64,000 nt of DNA from positions 348,467-412,466 of the forward strand of contig SIHQ01000001.1 in NCBI GenBank assembly GCA_004762125.1. The letters run 5' to 3'. This document shows, piece after piece, positions 1 to 9,212 of this stretch (its first letter is position 1; the number at the start of each line of letters is the position of its first letter). The translations under genes were made by a program, and so were the position numbers. Source of the stretch: Oceanospirillales bacterium. Its GTDB lineage: Bacteria; Pseudomonadota; Gammaproteobacteria; Pseudomonadales; Endozoicomonadaceae. The notes under the pieces were generated by a model. That model was given only the letters and a program-made list of their open reading frames with translations, was not told the DNA's origin and ran no database searches.

Positions 1-267
1 CATCAAAGCACCAATCAAACCGGGACCTTTGGTATAAGCAATGGCATCGATATCGGAACGCTTCAACCCAGCCTTATCCAACACCTGAGTGATTAAAGGT
101 AAAACCCGTTGAATATGATCCCTAGACGCTAGTTCAGGAACAACGCCACCATACTCAGTGTGCATTTCAATCTGACTGTAAAGCGCATCGGCCAACAGCC
201 CATTTTCACTGTCGTAGAGTGCTATGCCAGATTCATCACAGGAGGTCTCGATACCGAGAACTTTCAT
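1..267 (-). CDS. tsaD: tRNA N6-adenosine threonylcarbamoyltransferase TsaD, N-terminal part (runs off the window)
   Basis: Catalytic subunit that moves the threonylcarbamoyl group onto A37 of ANN-decoding tRNAs, acting with TsaB and TsaE. The 89 codons present start at the ATG at 267 and read [20 protein letters not shown], the classic ASKHA-fold opening of the family. The block [13 protein letters not shown] follows at about residues 40-52; it is almost identical to the E. coli protein. The GPGLIGAL glycine loop is the last thing seen. The C-terminal two thirds, including the second metal-binding motif, are outside the window. It is transcribed away from rpsU, the usual gammaproteobacterial arrangement. 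Identification is firm; nothing can be said about the unseen part. Confidence 0.97.
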   Translation of the reverse strand, partial: MKVLGIETSCDESGIALYDSENGLLADALYSQIEMHTEYGGVVPELASRDHIQRVLPLITQVLDKAGLKRSDIDAIAYTKGPGLIGALM

Positions 268-796
268 ACATTGTCCTGATTTATGCTGCGGATCTGTTTC
301 ATCATGTGAAAAGTACCCACAGTCTTTATGGATTTCCATCATTCATGCCGGTTTAAATCCCTGCGGTTCAGGGAGCAATAGCTGTCGATGATGGCTTCCG
401 ATATTCGCTAAAAAGGAGCACATAATACTGCAAAACCTATCGCTTCAGCCAACTTGGACTGCAAGCCGGAGCAATCTGACTAAATTGACTATTGACCTAT
501 GGACAAAACAGTTGCAAAAAGCGTATTTTGCATTTACTTGAAATAGTCTATAAAATTCGCACCCCTGAAAATACGCGGCTAGTCTGTTGCATTAGCACAG
601 ACTTTTTTGCGGGTCGGAAATTATGCTTCTTCCTGATTTCTATAGGAAAACAGGGTTTTTTTTCCGCTCTATCTGCTTATTCAGTCTCATGGATCGACTG
701 AAAAGGGTAGGAGGGGTAAAGACCAGATGTTATGATGCCGGGCTGTAATCTAACCTCAATTGAACTAACGAATTTTTAAAGGAAGGTGATCTCTGC
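268..796. other. tsaD-rpsU divergent intergenic region
   Basis: A 529-base gene-free stretch that must hold the promoters for tsaD (leftward) and for the rpsU operon (rightward). An A+T-rich part around 485-560 has the best rightward promoter match, listed separately. A 69-codon open frame at 492-701 lacks a ribosome binding site and resembles nothing, so I do not call it. No RNA gene or repeat was recognised. Confidence 0.6.
528..556 (+). promoter_or_regulatory. candidate sigma-70 promoter of the rpsU operon
   Basis: TTGCAT (528-533) and TAAAAT (551-556) are separated by 17 bases, about 240 bases before rpsU. The match is reasonable but was found by eye, and other weak TTGA-like boxes lie nearby at 485 and 492. 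Confidence 0.4.
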
Positions 797-1012
797 ATGC
801 CTGCTGTTAAAGTTAAAGAGAATGAACCGTTTGACGTAGCTCTGCGCCGTTTTAAGCGCTCCTGCGAAAAAGCCGGTATCCTGGCTGAAGTACGTCGTCG
901 TGAACATTACGAAAAGCCTACTTCCGTTCGCAAGCGTAAAGCAGCTGCTGCCGTTAAGCGTCATTTGAAAAAACTGCAGCGCGAACAGCGTCGTCGCGAA
1001 CGTCTGTATTGA
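797..1012 (+). CDS. rpsU: 30S ribosomal protein S21
   Basis: Small, very basic ribosomal protein of the 30S platform, needed for efficient initiation. The 71 residues match the usual length, with the conserved [18 protein letters not shown] segment and an Arg/Lys-rich tail ending RRRERLY. A strong ribosome binding site (GGAAGG, 781-786) precedes the ATG. It is first in the rpsU-yqeY-dnaG-rpoD macromolecular synthesis operon, which couples translation, replication priming and transcription initiation. Confidence 0.98.
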   Translation: MPAVKVKENEPFDVALRRFKRSCEKAGILAEVRRREHYEKPTSVRKRKAAAAVKRHLKKLQREQRRRERLY

Positions 1013-1103
1013 TTTCTGATTTTTAGATTTCAGTATTTTCAATGCTGTAATTGATACTCCTGACAGGATCTCCTGACAGGTTGACAACTACCGGGGAAGC
1101 TAA

Positions 1104-1553
1104 ATGAGTGAATGCAAAGTCAAGGATCAATTGGCTGCTGCAATGAAGGATGCCATGCGTGCTCGTGAAAAAGTACGTCTGGGAACTATCCGGATGGCTC
1201 TGGCGGAACTGAAGCGTATTGAAATTGATGAGAAATCGCTCGACGACACCCGTGCCCTCGCAGCACTCGACAAGATGGCCAAGCAACGCCGTGATGCCAT
1301 CACCCAGTTCGAGTCTGCAGGGCGCACCGATCTCTCCGATACGGAAAAAGCCGAATTGGTAGTGATCAAAGAATTTCTCCCTGAACAACTCTCCTCTGAC
1401 AAAATCACCCAGCTAGTTAACGATGCTATTGCCAGTAGCGGTGCCGAAGGCATGCGTGATATGGGCAAGGTTATGGGCTTAGTCAAACCTCAGGTTCAAG
1501 GTCGTGCTGACATGAACCAAGTCAGCCAGATCGTCAAGCAACAGCTAGCCTGA
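1104..1553 (+). CDS. GatB/YqeY-family protein
   Basis: A 149-residue protein of the YqeY family, related to the C-terminal tRNA-binding domain of the GatB subunit of Asp/Glu-tRNA amidotransferase. Family features visible here are the N-terminal helix with LGTIRMALAELKRIEID (about residues 27-43), the central KEFLPEQLS and the C-terminal MGKVMGLVKPQVQGRAD. GatB itself is absent nearby and the family's own function is not settled; an accessory role in tRNA handling is inference. It lies 91 bases after rpsU and about 100 before dnaG, the position it also holds in Pseudomonas. Confidence 0.9.
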   Translation: MSECKVKDQLAAAMKDAMRAREKVRLGTIRMALAELKRIEIDEKSLDDTRALAALDKMAKQRRDAITQFESAGRTDLSDTEKAELVVIKEFLPEQLSSDKITQLVNDAIASSGAEGMRDMGKVMGLVKPQVQGRADMNQVSQIVKQQLA

Positions 1554-1656
1554 TTACCCGTTAATTCCTAGTCGCACAACTCGCTCACTGACATTCCTCT
1601 TCATTCCGATGTAATATCGGTGAACTCCTGTTCTCTTTTTTTGGCGTTCTGCTGCT

Positions 1657-3624
1657 ATGGCTGGTCGTATTCCACAGACGTTCATTGACGACCTGTTATC
1701 CCGAATCGATATCGTGGATATTGTAGACAGTCGTGTGAAACTGAAAAAAACAGGTCGAAACTACTCTGCCTGCTGCCCTTTCCACCAGGAAAAAACTCCC
1801 TCTTTCAGCGTCAGCCCCGACAAACAGTTTTATTATTGTTTTGGATGTGGTGCCAGCGGCAACGCTCTTGGCTTTGTCATGGACTTCGATCACCTCGACT
1901 TTCCGGCAGCCGTAGACAACCTCTCCGGTTTGATGGGAATGGAAGTACCTAGAGAGCAAGGAAGTAACAGAAGCCATCGCCCGGATTATTCTGAACTCTA
2001 TGAACTGATGCGAAAAGCATCCGTCTGGTACGAAGATCAACTCCGTAAGGCAGGTGACGCTCCAAAAGCCATCAGCTACCTGAAAAATCGCGGACTTGAT
2101 GGCCAAACCTGCAAACAATTCGGCGTTGGCTTTGCTCCTTTAGGCTGGGATCATCTGCAAAAATTGCTGGGGGACACTCCGGAAAAGGAAGATCAGCTGG
2201 TAAAAACCGGCATGCTGGTTGAAAACGAAGAGAGCAAGAAGCGGTACGATCGTTTTCGTGATCGAATTATGTTCCCTATCAAGGACAGCCGTGGTCGCAT
2301 TATTGCTTTCGGTGGCCGCGTTTTAGGCGATGCCAAACCAAAATACCTGAACTCGCCAGAATCCCCCATTTTTCATAAGGGCAGAGAGCTTTACGGCCTG
2401 TACGAAGCAAAGCAGAACAACCGCAATCTAGAACGGGTAGTGGTGGTCGAAGGCTATATGGATGTAGTTGCCCTGGCCCAACTGGGCATCAGTTACGCAG
2501 TGGCCACCCTTGGTACAGCGACAACACTGGATCATATGCAGCGCCTGTTCAAAATGGTACCGGAAGTAGTGTTCTGCTTTGACGGTGACGACGCCGGTCG
2601 CAGAGCAGCATGGCGAGCACTGGAATCCACTCTCCCGGTCATGCAGGATGGCAAACAGGCTCGATTCCTGTTTCTGCCCCAAGGGGAAGACCCGGACAGC
2701 ATGGTTCGGCAAGAAGGCAAAGAGGCTTTTCTAAAACGCATCAAGATGGATGCTCTCAGTCTGGATAATTTTTTATTCAGGGAGCTGGAAGACGGACTTG
2801 ATCTGGACTCAATGGATGGCCGAGCCCGACTGACTAAATTGGCACAGCCATATCTTGGCAAACTGCCAGACAGCATTTTCAAGAAGCTGGTTCTACAACG
2901 ACTTTCTGATCTGACCGGACTCGACAGCAGTACTCTGGCAGCTCACCTTGCAGAAGAAGTGCAACAGAAACCTACAGCACCTGCCGAGCCAACTCATAAG
3001 CATGAGCCGCCGACCTACGACACTGAACAAGTCATAGATTACGATTATGCTCATATGGCTCCTCATGCTGACAGTTATCATGAGTACCCTAAAACCAATA
3101 ACCAACAACATTTCAGAAAGCACTACAAAGGTTTCAAAAAACAATTCCAACAATCTGCACTAGCAACCCCTATCAAAGTCGGGCTGTCCATTTACGCTAT
3201 ACGACATTTGCTCTGCAATACCAGGTTGGCGACACAGGTTGAGCAAATTAGCTCTCTGGAACAGGACAGTCATCCTGACACTCTGCTACTGATAAAACTG
3301 ATCAAAGCTCTGCAATTACAACCTAATCTCTCCACCATTGCTCTGATCGCTCAGTGGCACGGCACTACTCAGGGCGAGCGCCTTCAGCATGTTGCCACCC
3401 TCGAACTGGGCCACCAACCTAACGACGGGGAATTCTGGGAAGCTATTCAGCGCATTCGTGATCGCGTCAAACTTACTGAATCCAGGTCTGCTTCTGACGC
3501 TCTGAAACATAGCCTGAACAGTAAAAGACCGGATCAGATTGACTCCGATGACAAGAGCCGTCTTGAAGCACTTTTGGAAAAACAGCGACAGCGATTTGGT
3601 GTAAAAGACTCCTCCAAGCCATAA
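1657..3624 (+). CDS. dnaG: DNA primase
   Basis: Synthesises the short RNA primers for the replication fork and binds DnaB helicase through its C-terminus. The 655 residues carry the whole architecture. A CHC2 zinc ribbon uses C40, H43, C61 and C64. The catalytic core has a TOPRIM centre with the acidic residue in VVVVEGYMDV (E265) and the metal-binding DGDDAG (309-314). A Gln/His-rich linker lies at about 435-495, followed by the helical DnaB-binding domain, which starts near IKVGLSIYAIRHLL. The protein is somewhat longer than E. coli DnaG (581) because of that linker. Third gene of the operon; no frameshift seen. Confidence 0.98.
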   Translation: MAGRIPQTFIDDLLSRIDIVDIVDSRVKLKKTGRNYSACCPFHQEKTPSFSVSPDKQFYYCFGCGASGNALGFVMDFDHLDFPAAVDNLSGLMGMEVPREQGSNRSHRPDYSELYELMRKASVWYEDQLRKAGDAPKAISYLKNRGLDGQTCKQFGVGFAPLGWDHLQKLLGDTPEKEDQLVKTGMLVENEESKKRYDRFRDRIMFPIKDSRGRIIAFGGRVLGDAKPKYLNSPESPIFHKGRELYGLYEAKQNNRNLERVVVVEGYMDVVALAQLGISYAVATLGTATTLDHMQRLFKMVPEVVFCFDGDDAGRRAAWRALESTLPVMQDGKQARFLFLPQGEDPDSMVRQEGKEAFLKRIKMDALSLDNFLFRELEDGLDLDSMDGRARLTKLAQPYLGKLPDSIFKKLVLQRLSDLTGLDSSTLAAHLAEEVQQKPTAPAEPTHKHEPPTYDTEQVIDYDYAHMAPHADSYHEYPKTNNQQHFRKHYKGFKKQFQQSALATPIKVGLSIYAIRHLLCNTRLATQVEQISSLEQDSHPDTLLLIKLIKALQLQPNLSTIALIAQWHGTTQGERLQHVATLELGHQPNDGEFWEAIQRIRDRVKLTESRSASDALKHSLNSKRPDQIDSDDKSRLEALLEKQRQRFGVKDSSKP

Positions 3625-4144
3625 GACAACAGACGTGCAAAAGTTAAGTTGCCATGGTCAAGCCTTGTCAGGCAAGGGGCTAAAACTTCTTTCTCCAACG
3701 ACTGGCAATTATTTTTTTCTCGGCTAACTTATGGCGACGCACGTATTTTTAGGTATACTTGAATTTCACTGTGCTATGTGGGAAGCCGTTATTGACCACA
3801 CACCTGATTTTGAATCCGGTCTGAAATAGCTACAAGCAAGTGTGATTTAGTAGTCTGGAACTGGTTGTTCACAACTGAATACTGATGGCTTCCGAAGCAA
3901 AGCTGTACGGGTAGAAATCAAACCGGCAACTGCAAATCGTCACGGTAACAAGCCAAGGAACGGGAATCTTCACCATGGATAGAATATTTCAGGTGCCTCG
4001 TCCTATAAAGATCGTGCGCGTTTTTTATAACGTTTGCGCATAGCGAACGTGTTCATGTATGGAAAAACCCACAGATTTTGAGCTATAATTGCCTGCTTAC
4101 GTTTTTTTCGTCCGGCACTCCACTTTCGCTGTTAAAGGGTTGAT
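3625..4144 (+). other. dnaG-rpoD intergenic region with a candidate rpoD -10 box
   Basis: 520 bases without a supported gene. A perfect TATAAT at 4084-4089 lies about 55 bases before rpoD, but has no convincing -35 at the right distance. An internal rpoD promoter is expected from other species. A short inverted repeat (CCTTG 3663-3667 / CAAGG 3673-3677) follows dnaG with no T-run, so I do not call a terminator. No heat-shock-type box was found. Confidence 0.45.
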
Positions 4145-5962
4145 ATGTCAGCTAACTCGCAACAACAATCCCGACTGAAAGAGCTTATCGCTCGCGGTAA
4201 GGAACAGGGATACCTGACTTACGCGGAGGTAAACGACCACCTGCCCGAGGATATCTCGGATCCGGATCAGGTGGAAGATATTATTCGCATGATCAACGAC
4301 ATGGGTATCACAGTCTACGAGACAGCGCCGGACGCTGATACCCTACTCCTCGCCGAAGCCGATACCGATGAAGCCGCCGCAGAAGAAGCTGCTGCTGCTC
4401 TGGCTGCCGTAGAACAGGAAGCCGGTCGCACAACAGACCCAGTACGCATGTACATGCGTGAAATGGGCACTGTTGAATTGCTGACCCGTGAAGGCGAAAT
4501 CCAGATTGCCAAGCGCATCGAGGAAGGTCTTCGTGAAGTCATGTGTGCTCTTGCTATATTTCCGGGCTCTGTCCAGCTGATTCTGGACGAATACGATCGC
4601 ATTGTTGAAGAAGAAGGTCGCCTGACCGATCTGATCAGTGGTTACATTGATCCGGACTCCGATCCTGTCCCTGCGCCTGTTATCGCTCCTGTCGTTCAAG
4701 AGAAGTTCGATAACTCGAACACTGACGATGACGAAGATGAAGAACCTGGCGGTCTGTGTCCGGAAGAAGCCAAAGAGCGTTTCGATGCTCTGCGCGGAAA
4801 GCATGACATTGTTCTGAAACTTCTTGAAACCGAAGCGTTTGGCACTCAGGTAGTAAAAGACGCTCAGCGTGAGTTGGCAGAAGCATTTATGCCACTGAAG
4901 CTGATTCCACGCGTTTTTGACATGCTGGTCTTCCGTATTCGTAACACTCTGGATCGCATTCGCAGTAACGAACGTGCCATCATGCAGTTCTGCGTACGTC
5001 GTGCCAAAATGCCGCGAAAGATTTTCCTGAAAACTTTCCCGAGCAATGAAACCAATCTGGGATGGATGAACGATATTACTTCGGGCAGCGCAGGCTACTC
5101 CGAAGCTATTGAAAAGTATCGTGATGAAATTATTCGTGCTCAGAAGAAACTTATCAGCGCTGAACGTGAGTACGGCTGCACTCTAATCCAGATTAAAGAC
5201 ATCAACCGTAAGATGTCTTTGGGTGAAGCTCGTGCCCGTCGCGCCAAGAAAGAAATGGTTGAGGCTAACCTGCGCCTGGTTATCTCCATTGCCAAGAAGT
5301 ACACCAACCGTGGACTTCAGTTCCTGGATCTGATTCAGGAAGGCAATATCGGCCTAATGAAGGCAGTAGATAAGTTTGAATACCGTCGTGGCTATAAGTT
5401 CTCTACTTATGCTACCTGGTGGATTCGTCAGGCTATTACTCGCTCGATTGCCGACCAGGCCAGAACCATCCGTATTCCGGTTCACATGATTGAAACCATC
5501 AACAAGTTGAACCGTATCTCCCGCCAGATGTTGCAGGAGATGGGTCGTGAACCGACTCCGGAAGAACTGGCTGTACGCATGGAAATGCCGGAAGACAAGA
5601 TTCGCAAGGTACTGAAGATTTCCAAGGAGCCTATCTCCATGGAAACACCTATCGGTGATGATGAAGACTCTCATCTGGGTGACTTTATCGAAGATGCGAC
5701 TATCCAGTCTCCGATCGACCGTGCAACGGGTACTGGTTTGAAAGAGTCTACTCGCAGCGTACTGTCTGGCCTGACCGCTCGTGAAGCTAAAGTTCTTCGT
5801 ATGCGTTTCGGTATCGATATGAATACCGATCATACGCTGGAAGAAGTGGGCAAACAGTTTGACGTTACTCGTGAGCGTATTCGTCAGATCGAAGCCAAGG
5901 CTCTGCGAAAGCTACGCCACCCAACCCGCTCAGATCACCTGAGAAGCTTCCTGGACGAATAA
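4145..5962 (+). CDS. rpoD: RNA polymerase sigma factor RpoD (sigma-70)
   Basis: Primary sigma factor, directing core RNA polymerase to housekeeping promoters. 605 residues. Region 1.1 is at the N-terminus, then region 1.2 with [17 protein letters not shown] non-conserved acidic insertion (about residues 170-205, with a DDDEDEE run) follows, as in other proteobacterial sigma-70s. Region 2 has [20 protein letters not shown] and [14 protein letters not shown], which contain the -10 recognition and melting residues. Region 4.2 has [20 protein letters not shown], the -35-binding helix. The ATG follows AAAGGGTTGAT. Last gene of the operon, closed by a strong terminator 19 bases downstream. Confidence 0.98.
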   Translation: MSANSQQQSRLKELIARGKEQGYLTYAEVNDHLPEDISDPDQVEDIIRMINDMGITVYETAPDADTLLLAEADTDEAAAEEAAAALAAVEQEAGRTTDPVRMYMREMGTVELLTREGEIQIAKRIEEGLREVMCALAIFPGSVQLILDEYDRIVEEEGRLTDLISGYIDPDSDPVPAPVIAPVVQEKFDNSNTDDDEDEEPGGLCPEEAKERFDALRGKHDIVLKLLETEAFGTQVVKDAQRELAEAFMPLKLIPRVFDMLVFRIRNTLDRIRSNERAIMQFCVRRAKMPRKIFLKTFPSNETNLGWMNDITSGSAGYSEAIEKYRDEIIRAQKKLISAEREYGCTLIQIKDINRKMSLGEARARRAKKEMVEANLRLVISIAKKYTNRGLQFLDLIQEGNIGLMKAVDKFEYRRGYKFSTYATWWIRQAITRSIADQARTIRIPVHMIETINKLNRISRQMLQEMGREPTPEELAVRMEMPEDKIRKVLKISKEPISMETPIGDDEDSHLGDFIEDATIQSPIDRATGTGLKESTRSVLSGLTAREAKVLRMRFGIDMNTDHTLEEVGKQFDVTRERIRQIEAKALRKLRHPTRSDHLRSFLDE

Positions 5963-5981
5963 CACTTCGCTACAGAAAGCT

Positions 5982-6011
5982 AAAAAAAGCCGTGCATTGC
6001 ACGGCTTTTTT
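5982..6011 (+). terminator. rpoD operon terminator
   Basis: A perfect 7-bp GC-rich stem (GCCGTGC 5989-5995 / GCACGGC 5999-6005) with a 3-base loop, extended by an A7 run on the left and followed by TTTTTT. It lies directly after rpoD and shows that the next gene has its own promoter. Confidence 0.92.
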
Positions 6012-6104
6012 ATTTCCCACTACTTCTTACAATTTCTTTTCACAACCTCTGCTGACTGTTATAAATACGACACTTATTACATAACTCGGATTGCAGGAAG
6101 CAAG

Positions 6105-7514
6105 ATGTTAATTTTACCCGCCGAGAAAAAGCTCAACTGGCGCAAGCCTCCCGTTATCACCTTGTTGCTGATCATCATCAACTGCGTAGTTTTTTTCGGA
6201 TACCAGCTCAAAGACGGGCAACTCTATGACCAGTTGATCGAAGATTTTCAGAGCAGTGAATTTTCCGAGCAGGAAATAACACTCTACTCCGAGCATCTCA
6301 GTAAAACTGACCCAGAAAAATGGGCCTCTATCCCACTGGATACCGACATTGGCGAAGAGATGCTGATTGGCTCTCTACTGCACGATCTCGACTTTGAAAA
6401 ATCTCTGCGAACCAATTCGGACTTTCCCGGCAGCGAATGGGAAATGTCACGGATCCTGATTGAGAAGACGAGAAACCAGGTCAGCTTTGTAAAATACGGT
6501 TTTAACCCAGCCAAGCCATCGTTTATCGACGCCTTTGCTTCCATGTTTCTTCATGGTGACTTTGGACACCTACTCGGCAACATGGTCTTTTTGTTCATCT
6601 TCGGATTCGCTCTGGAAGCCGTAATGGGGCGAGGAGCCTACCTTGCAACTTACCTATTAACAGGATTTGCAGCTACCGGTCTTTATTGGGCAATGGAGTG
6701 GCAAAGTAACGGCTTTGGTGTCGGCGCTTCAGGCGCAATCTCCGGATTAATGGGAGCTTATCTGGGCGTCTATCGCAATAAGAGAATCCAGTTCTTTTAC
6801 TGGATTGGCCCCTATTTCAACTTCTTCAAAGCTCCAGCACTGATTATTTTTCCTATCTGGTTAGGAAAAGAAGCGATAGGCCAATTTCTTTCCACAGGGA
6901 ACGTTAACTACTGGGCTCATATAGGAGGCCTGTTAGGCGGCGCAGGAATCACTCTATTGGCTCGCCCTTGGCTAAACCTTGCTAACGATGAGGTGAATAA
7001 GCCGGTAGAAACGCCTTTAATGAAAGCAATCAAACAGTTTGACCACCTAGCCAACGAATTACAGTACGACAAAGCCCTTCTTCTGATTGAACGCCTGTAC
7101 AGAGACAATCCTGAAAATACTGACATCATCCAACGCCTGTATCCACTCAGGAAACGCAAGCAAGACAAAGCGTTTCACCAATTGGTTTTGGCAATTATAA
7201 AGTTACCTAAAAGCCCTGAGAGTGATCAGCTGGCTGGCATGATGGTACGAGATTACCTAAAAACCCCTCTTTTGCTGAAAAACGAAAAGGTCAGTCTTTT
7301 CTGGCTAAATAAGCTGCTCTTATCCGGCCAGCAAGAAGAAGCTTTACTGCTCATCCAGTATTGTCTTGGCAAGACAGCGAATAAGGAGCAATTTCTCCCC
7401 GCACTGAACAAACTGGTCAACCATTACCGAAACCGTAATGAAAAACAGCATGAAAAGCTGGTTTCCATGCTGCACAGCATCAAGGCCAGTAAACTCGAAA
7501 AGGCTCCAGCCTAA
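6105..7514 (+). CDS. rhomboid-family intramembrane serine protease with C-terminal helical tail
   Basis: Cleaves membrane proteins within or near their transmembrane helices. The first membrane helix is at about residues 17-33, then a polar insert to about 140. The rhomboid core follows: FLHGDFGHLLGNMVFLFIFG, the nucleophile in GASG (S209) and the partner histidine in AHIGG (H272). The catalytic dyad is therefore intact. From about residue 295 a soluble, repeat-like helical tail of some 170 residues follows, resembling TPR packing. I start at the ATG at 6105 (preceded by GGAAG), not at the upstream in-frame ATG at 5997, which sits inside the rpoD terminator. Substrates are unknown. 469 residues. 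Confidence 0.9.
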   Translation: MLILPAEKKLNWRKPPVITLLLIIINCVVFFGYQLKDGQLYDQLIEDFQSSEFSEQEITLYSEHLSKTDPEKWASIPLDTDIGEEMLIGSLLHDLDFEKSLRTNSDFPGSEWEMSRILIEKTRNQVSFVKYGFNPAKPSFIDAFASMFLHGDFGHLLGNMVFLFIFGFALEAVMGRGAYLATYLLTGFAATGLYWAMEWQSNGFGVGASGAISGLMGAYLGVYRNKRIQFFYWIGPYFNFFKAPALIIFPIWLGKEAIGQFLSTGNVNYWAHIGGLLGGAGITLLARPWLNLANDEVNKPVETPLMKAIKQFDHLANELQYDKALLLIERLYRDNPENTDIIQRLYPLRKRKQDKAFHQLVLAIIKLPKSPESDQLAGMMVRDYLKTPLLLKNEKVSLFWLNKLLLSGQQEEALLLIQYCLGKTANKEQFLPALNKLVNHYRNRNEKQHEKLVSMLHSIKASKLEKAPA

Positions 7515-7535
7515 AAAGGCCAAAGCTCAAATTCC

Positions 7536-7571
7536 TACATCATTCGCCCACGTAGATGAGTAAATGATGTA
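7536..7571. repeat. inverted repeat between convergent genes
   Basis: TACATCATT (7536-7544) and AATGATGTA (7563-7571) form a perfect 9-bp stem with an 18-base loop, between the convergent ends of the rhomboid gene and the TPR-like membrane gene. There is no clear T-run on either side, so termination is only one possibility. Confidence 0.5.
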
Positions 7572-7606
7572 CTAGATATTCGATTATATGAGCTGCTGGT
7601 TTGCAA

Positions 7607-9028
7607 TTAAGCCGTCTGGGGAGTTAGCTGCTCAAGGACATGCCGAAACACAGTGGCTTCCTCAGCTTTCTTGCTGTCCGGGTATTTCTTGATGATGTAA
7701 TCAAGGTATACCTTCGCCTGCTCATCATTATTCAAATTTTCACTGAGCATTTTGGCAACCAGCAGATAAGCTTCAGGGATTCCTGCAAAGTCAGGGAAGG
7801 TTTTATGCATATTAAACAACAATCGTAGAGCTTCTCTCGCCCTCCCTGTTTCTGACAAAGCCTTCGCCAACTTAAATCGATCGCTTGCAGTCACTGGCAT
7901 ATAAGCTTTTATACGCTTCCTGACCTCAAGATAAATATCAGCCGCTTCATGATCTTTACGAACAATCAGCAATCGCTGGGTATATTTTCCTGCAAACTTC
8001 TTCAGCACTTCGTCAGTGGCCGTTAGCATGAGCAACTGAAAGAAACGTTTATTCAGTTGCAGGTCAGACGCAGCACTCGTCAACGCACCTTTAACTGCTT
8101 TGAGCGCCTCTTCCTCGCGCCCCTCACGCATCAAAATCAGACTGTCAGCCAACGCCTTATTCTTACGGTAAGCCTCTTCTGACACTTCCTCATAATCATC
8201 CATCTCAGCGGCATAACCCAACGCAGCCTGATACTGATACAAGCAATAACCCATCATGGCGTACATAACAAAAGAGAAGTAACCACCCAGGAAGGATGAT
8301 GCAGCCACAGTCCCTGCCGAAGGCTCAAGTTGAAAGCCAATAAAATAAGCCGGACCACCAGAAAGAACAATGAGGAAAAAATACAACAGTAAGTAAGGCC
8401 ATCCTATAGCGGCCATAACAAAGGCAATCTTGATTGGGTTGACCGCACTGAACAATGACTGCTCACGAGCCAGAATCATAGTCGATGCAGGCATTCCCAA
8501 AAGCATAAAGAAAAGCGCAGCAAAGAAAGCGATCCAACCCAACGAGCTGATAAAATAAAGTGCGATACCACCTACAATGAAGATAGCTATCTGCTTAAAA
8601 AACAGACCTAGCGCATCAGCTGAAAACGCCTCTTCGAGCGATGGCGGCTCCCAATCTCCAAAACTAACTGATTCAATAATCTGCAACGAATACTTAATCA
8701 ATACCGCCATCATCACCAGCGATAGAATGGGAGCAGCAGGTCCGGTATAAGGCGCAAGAAAACCGATCACAACACTGATCATCAAAAAGGAGAGACTGGC
8801 TAACTGCACCGGATAGGTGAAAAACTTATTTATGATCAGCCAAAAAGGCTCTGCCGTATGAGCGGCACCCAGATAGGTTACCTGCTCGCTGCACAGAGTA
8901 CAGGCTGGCTCATCATAACCTTCAGGCATGTTAGGTATACAACAGTCACCATAATGCTTCTGGCATGGCTCACAATGCCATATTGCCGCATTGTTTTGGT
9001 GGTAGTGACAGTGAACTGCCTCACTCAT
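7607..9028 (-). CDS. zinc-ribbon, multi-pass membrane protein with TPR-like C-terminus
   Basis: 473 residues, no recognised function. The first 50 residues carry many Cys/His pairs (CHYH, HCEPCQKHYGDCC, CTLC) in the style of a B-box or zinc ribbon. Five or so hydrophobic segments follow between about residues 60 and 270. The rest is soluble and helical (from about 285), with helix-turn-helix spacing like TPRs, for example in FKLAKALSETGRAREALRLL. It converges on the rhomboid gene, whose tail is built the same way; a shared membrane quality-control role is speculation. The ATG is at 9026-9028. Followed by its own regulatory region, not joined to pnp. Confidence 0.8.
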   Translation of the reverse strand: MSEAVHCHYHQNNAAIWHCEPCQKHYGDCCIPNMPEGYDEPACTLCSEQVTYLGAAHTAEPFWLIINKFFTYPVQLASLSFLMISVVIGFLAPYTGPAAPILSLVMMAVLIKYSLQIIESVSFGDWEPPSLEEAFSADALGLFFKQIAIFIVGGIALYFISSLGWIAFFAALFFMLLGMPASTMILAREQSLFSAVNPIKIAFVMAAIGWPYLLLYFFLIVLSGGPAYFIGFQLEPSAGTVAASSFLGGYFSFVMYAMMGYCLYQYQAALGYAAEMDDYEEVSEEAYRKNKALADSLILMREGREEEALKAVKGALTSAASDLQLNKRFFQLLMLTATDEVLKKFAGKYTQRLLIVRKDHEAADIYLEVRKRIKAYMPVTASDRFKLAKALSETGRAREALRLLFNMHKTFPDFAGIPEAYLLVAKMLSENLNNDEQAKVYLDYIIKKYPDSKKAEEATVFRHVLEQLTPQTA

Positions 9029-9130
9029 TCCCGTAACCCCATCCTATGCCACTTCAGAAAGTAATAATTCATATACCTTCTGGCAAGCTTTCGTTATTGG
9101 ATGGCTATTGTACTCTGTATAACAGGCATA

Positions 9131-9160
9131 AAAAAACAGGAGTCAAACGACTCCTGTTTT
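9131..9160 (-). terminator. pnp terminator
   Basis: A perfect 12-bp stem (9133-9144 with 9149-9160) around the loop AAAC, about 55 bases after the pnp stop. Read on the minus strand the stem runs into seven T. Ends the long rimP-to-pnp transcription block. Confidence 0.9.
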
Positions 9161-9212
9161 ATATTTGTGACTATTCAGCTATTTATCGTAGCTGTTTTAC
9201 TGACTCAATTAA

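Noticed and set aside
492..701. A 69-codon frame before rpsU
   Set aside because: No ribosome binding site, overlaps the probable promoter, and the translation resembles no protein.
5997..6104. Upstream extension of the rhomboid protein (36 extra residues)
   Set aside because: The extra codons begin inside the rpoD terminator; the ATG at 6105 has a good ribosome binding site.
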